Notes under the pieces: generated by a model
Database searches by the model: none
What the model was told of the DNA's origin: nothing
What the model saw: the letters and a program-made list of their open reading frames with translations, nothing else
Shown: positions 60,861 through 64,000 of the stretch, piece after piece
Layout of the letters: each line of letters starts with the position of its first letter
Position numbering within the stretch: position 1 is the first letter of the stretch
Program-made: the position numbers and the translations under genes
NCBI RefSeq assembly: GCF_000972845.2
Contig: NW_020860793.1
Coordinates: 624,685-688,684, forward strand
Direction: 5' to 3'
Source of the DNA: Larimichthys crocea
Taxonomy: Eukaryota > Chordata > Actinopteri > Sciaenidae
DNA length: 64,000 nt

Positions 60861-61889
60861 ATATTCTATTTCTGTCAGTAGAAATGGGTGCAGTATTGGC
60901 AACACATGCTTTTTGTCTGTTGTGTATGCAAAGATTAGTGTAGTACACACTGAATACAGCTAGTTTGTATGGACTGAGGATACAGGAAGAATGTCCATCA
61001 TGAGGGTCAGCTGTCCCAACGGTCCCTATCCTTCCATTAAACAAAATGGGCCTTTTCAGTGAAGACATTCCACATGTGACAGAAACAGGTGTAAAAATAA
61101 AATGAATAATGGCTGCTATGATTAGTGACACATGTGCTTCCCAAAAAAGACAAGTCGATGTGTAGAAAAGGTTTATCATCACACACTTGGTCCCAAAAAA
61201 GGATGTGATGTCATGAGTTCCAATGCTGATAATAAATACAATATGAGCAAATCAACCATAAACTGTAAACAGTGTGCCAATAAGAATAAACAGCCACTTT
61301 TTTTATGGAATGTGTTGTTCTGTACAGGGTCAGGAAGCCTAAAGAAACAGTATGTACATAACAATAAATAACCAGTTGCCTCATTTCACCTCATTTAACC
61401 ACAGATAAAAATTTAATGACATAATCCATTTTTTGAAGGAATATAGAAGAACAGAAAAGGGGGAAAGAAATGTGTTAAAGAGAAACAAAAGAGACAAAGT
61501 AAGAGGGAATCAGTCAAATTAAGGAAACAAGATGAGGGAAGGAAAGGAGTCAGGGTGGGAGATGTGAGTGTAACAGATAGACGAGAAGTAAAGTGATACT
61601 GAGAAGAGAGAGGAGGAGATGAGGAGAGATCCAGGATGAAGATATTGGCATATCAGCTTCCGATAGATAAACAGGCCATCAGGATTTCTTTTTTCTTTGG
61701 GGAGCAGCTGATTCTGTCATGATGCTTCTTCATCTCTCTGACCCCTGAAGAGTCACCATCTGTCACTGTTCTACACTCTGCCTGCCAACAGGAAGTGTTA
61801 CTGCTGTCACATTATAGCACATAATGCAGGATGTAAAGAGTTTTCATTGTATCTGCTGAGGTTTTCACATATCTACAATTATATATCTA

Positions 61890-61975
61890 TCTATATCTAA
61901 AAATTTTTTTTATTTTTTTTTTTTTATATATAATATATATATATATATCTATATATATATATATATATATATACT
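61890..61975. repeat. AT-rich low-complexity tract with TA dinucleotides
   Basis: T-runs followed by about 20 TA units. Confidence 0.9.
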
Positions 61976-62399
61976 TACTTAGCACCACACTGTGTGGAAA
62001 TTGTTAACATAATCTGTTTTAACAAGTCCACAAAGCAAGTAAAGCAAGCACACTTATTTAAGTCAGTTAAGTTGGAACTACAAAGGCTAGTTTAGTTGGT
62101 CTTACTAAATTCAGCTAAGTAACAGAAGTAAGTTACATAAGTGAGTTAAGTCAGTTTAGTGTTGTTCAGTTTAGTTATCTGGACACTGACATTTTAATTC
62201 ACCAGATAATGTTGGTGAACTTGGATTTAATACCTGATGTAACCATGTTGGTTGCACAGAAGTCAGTTATGTTAATATTATCATCAAATTATACCTAACA
62301 AGCTCAGTTTGGTGGAAATTGTTGGCATAACTAGATTAAGTAACTTGAATAAAGTGTTTTTGAGTGTACTTTACTTTCATTAACTGAACTGCATTTTAA

Positions 62400-62590
62400 T
62401 GTATCTCTCTTCACTTCATTTTACTTCACAGCACTGCACTGCATTTACTTCACTTCACTGCACTGCCTGCCACTACAAGTCCACTATACTGCATTGCACC
62501 ACTGCACTGCACTTCACATTACTTCAGTGGACTGTACCTGTCCTCACCTCACATGACTCCATTGCATTGCACTTCAGTGCACTTGGCTGA
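62400..62590 (+). repeat. Degenerate ACTGC/ACTTC minisatellite
   Basis: Units such as CACTGCACTGCATT and CTTCACTTCA recur irregularly through about 190 bases. The 63-codon open frame here is a by-product. Confidence 0.75.
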
Positions 62591-63204
62591 ACTTTAATTA
62601 ACTTCCCTTCATTGTATCTTCAAGAGAAATTCTCCCTAACAAGCATGAGCAAATGTCCATAATTGAACAAATTAGAAATGGAACAGCATGAGGTTGCAGT
62701 TGTAGATGTGCTAAAGCCTTCTGGGGTAAAACTTGACACTGTGTGTTCACTGTATCACAATATTTTGACACCGCCACCTGCTCCAAAGCATAATTTTGAA
62801 TGTTCCCTGCCTCAGTTCTCTCCTCTGTGTGTATCTACAGTTGTACTGCAGTTTTTCAAAGTAGAGGGGTAGTCTGGAAGTAGCTGCTGATTCAAAATAA
62901 GGACAGGTACACGTGTAACGAGTGTTTAGCGCAGAGCGAGGTGACAGATTTAAAGTAGGGTAGAGCTTTACTGCTGCTCCAGTTACAGAAAGATGATTCC
63001 CTGTTTTTTTTTCTCATCTGGAGGTATGTGGAGGATCAGTTTGTCATCAATATTCATCCAGTAAAACCAGCTGAGAGTGTGCAGTACTTCTGAGCCAGCT
63101 GCGGGGACAATGCCCTGACCAAGAGCTGTTTCTTTAAGCATGAGAGACATGAGTGACCACTGTCTGCATGGTGTCTACAGGACTGAAACAAACAGGATGT
63201 ACTA

Positions 63205-63335
63205 TAGCAGTGGTGGAAAGTCACTAACTTCATTTACATTAGTACTATATCAGAGTAATTTGAGCTATAGTTTACTTGAGTATTTTGATGTTATGCTACA
63301 TCTGCCCCACTATATTTCAGATTTTAAAATGTACG
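63205..63335 (+). repeat. Dispersed teleost repeat, diverged copy of the 23575 family
   Basis: GCAGTGGTGGAAAGTCACTA, TTTACTTGAGTATTTTGATG and CCCCACTATATTTCAGA follow the same order as the family at 23575. Confidence 0.65.
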
Positions 63336-64000
63336 ACATCTGGAATAATTTTTATAATTGAATGATAAAAAATAATACAAAAAAAAAAAGTCTACTCAGG
63401 ACCCTGCGTCACTGGTTTCAGATGTCTTTGAGTTCTTGAGTGATTTCCTCTCAGAATTTCTCTGTTTCATTTAAAGTTTGAGGCCCAAAGAAGTCAAATC
63501 TCTCCCTCTCTACACATATATATATATATTATATTTCACAACAAGCAAAGAGTGGAGAAATATTACAAACAACAGTTGTAAAATGCTATTTAACCACATG
63601 TCACAGGGTTCTATTTCAACCTCATTTAAGGTGATATTTGCAAAAGATCCAGGCTGAGTTGGAAAAATAATCATGAATCAAGTGAATGAAACAAAATACT
63701 ATACAAGTTTAAAAACAAACAAAATGAGTTCTTCAATAACTCAATCTATTGACAAGCTCAATAGATGTTACCTCTCCAACCAAACACATCACACTTCAGT
63801 AAGAGCCCTTTTATAGTCATAGCCCCTCCCATTCAGCCAAATATTTTTCTAGGAAAATAATCAACTAGGATCAACAATCAATCAAATTTTCCCTAATATA
63901 TCAATAATATTCTGATAATTTGACCACAATAACTGTTAGAAAATGAAAAAAAATATATGCTATGTTGGTCCCCATTTCCCTTCTATAGAAACACCTCAGT

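Larger units (their letters stand above)
58921..64000. other. Region upstream of st8sia3 without genes
   Basis: It contains the simple repeats and dispersed repeats listed separately and a purine-rich stretch at about 61440-61640. No coding exon is supported. A TATTGATC motif lies near 59707. Confidence 0.6.

Overview
The window looks like a ray-finned fish (probably percomorph teleost) chromosome segment. The single-copy genes are vertebrate-type with GT-AG introns. The intergenic DNA is AT-rich and full of CA/GT, CT, GATA and CTGT microsatellites, and it carries several dispersed repeat families typical of spiny-rayed fishes. I see no prokaryotic, viral or organellar gene organisation.

Only two protein-coding genes are supported, both on the minus strand. 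onecut2 is represented by its first coding exon (21488-22715, residues 1-409: N-terminal transactivation region plus the CUT domain). It ends at a canonical donor, and its 5' region and CpG-rich promoter lie at about 22716-23240. The homeodomain exon is not found between 1 and 21487, so it should lie beyond the left edge and intron 1 exceeds 21.4 kb. st8sia3 is complete at coding level in four exons (57941-58104, 48735-48854, 46016-46573, 42740-43022; 374 codons), with all splice phases consistent. Its CpG-rich promoter region lies at about 58105-58900.

Layout from left to right: 1-21487 is onecut2 intron 1, with repeats and several regulatory candidates (ONECUT-type TATTGATC sites, a perfect DR1 nuclear receptor site, a FOXA/ONECUT pair). 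Next come onecut2 exon 1 and its promoter (21488-23240). The segment 23240-42739 is the roughly 20 kb between the two genes and holds a degenerate TGACA satellite, a polypurine tract, GT arrays and a nuclear receptor half-site cluster. The st8sia3 body (42740-58104) has introns loaded with transposon remnants: a hAT element with 8-bp target duplications, a tRNA-derived SINE with 10-bp target duplications, a nested GC-rich inverted-repeat element, an L1-type LINE 3' end and a fold-back MITE. The rest, 58105-64000, is upstream DNA of st8sia3 with simple repeats and fish interspersed repeats.

Biology: ONECUT2 is a cut-homeodomain transcription factor of liver, pancreas and nervous system. ST8SIA3 is a Golgi alpha-2,8-sialyltransferase of neural tissue. 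The two are neighbours in the same orientation in human (18q21) as far as I recall, so this is a conserved syntenic block. I found no undescribed multi-gene system. The most checkable novelties are the transposon structures and the candidate autoregulatory and nuclear receptor sites around onecut2. Conservation could not be tested here, so all regulatory calls are sequence-motif inferences.
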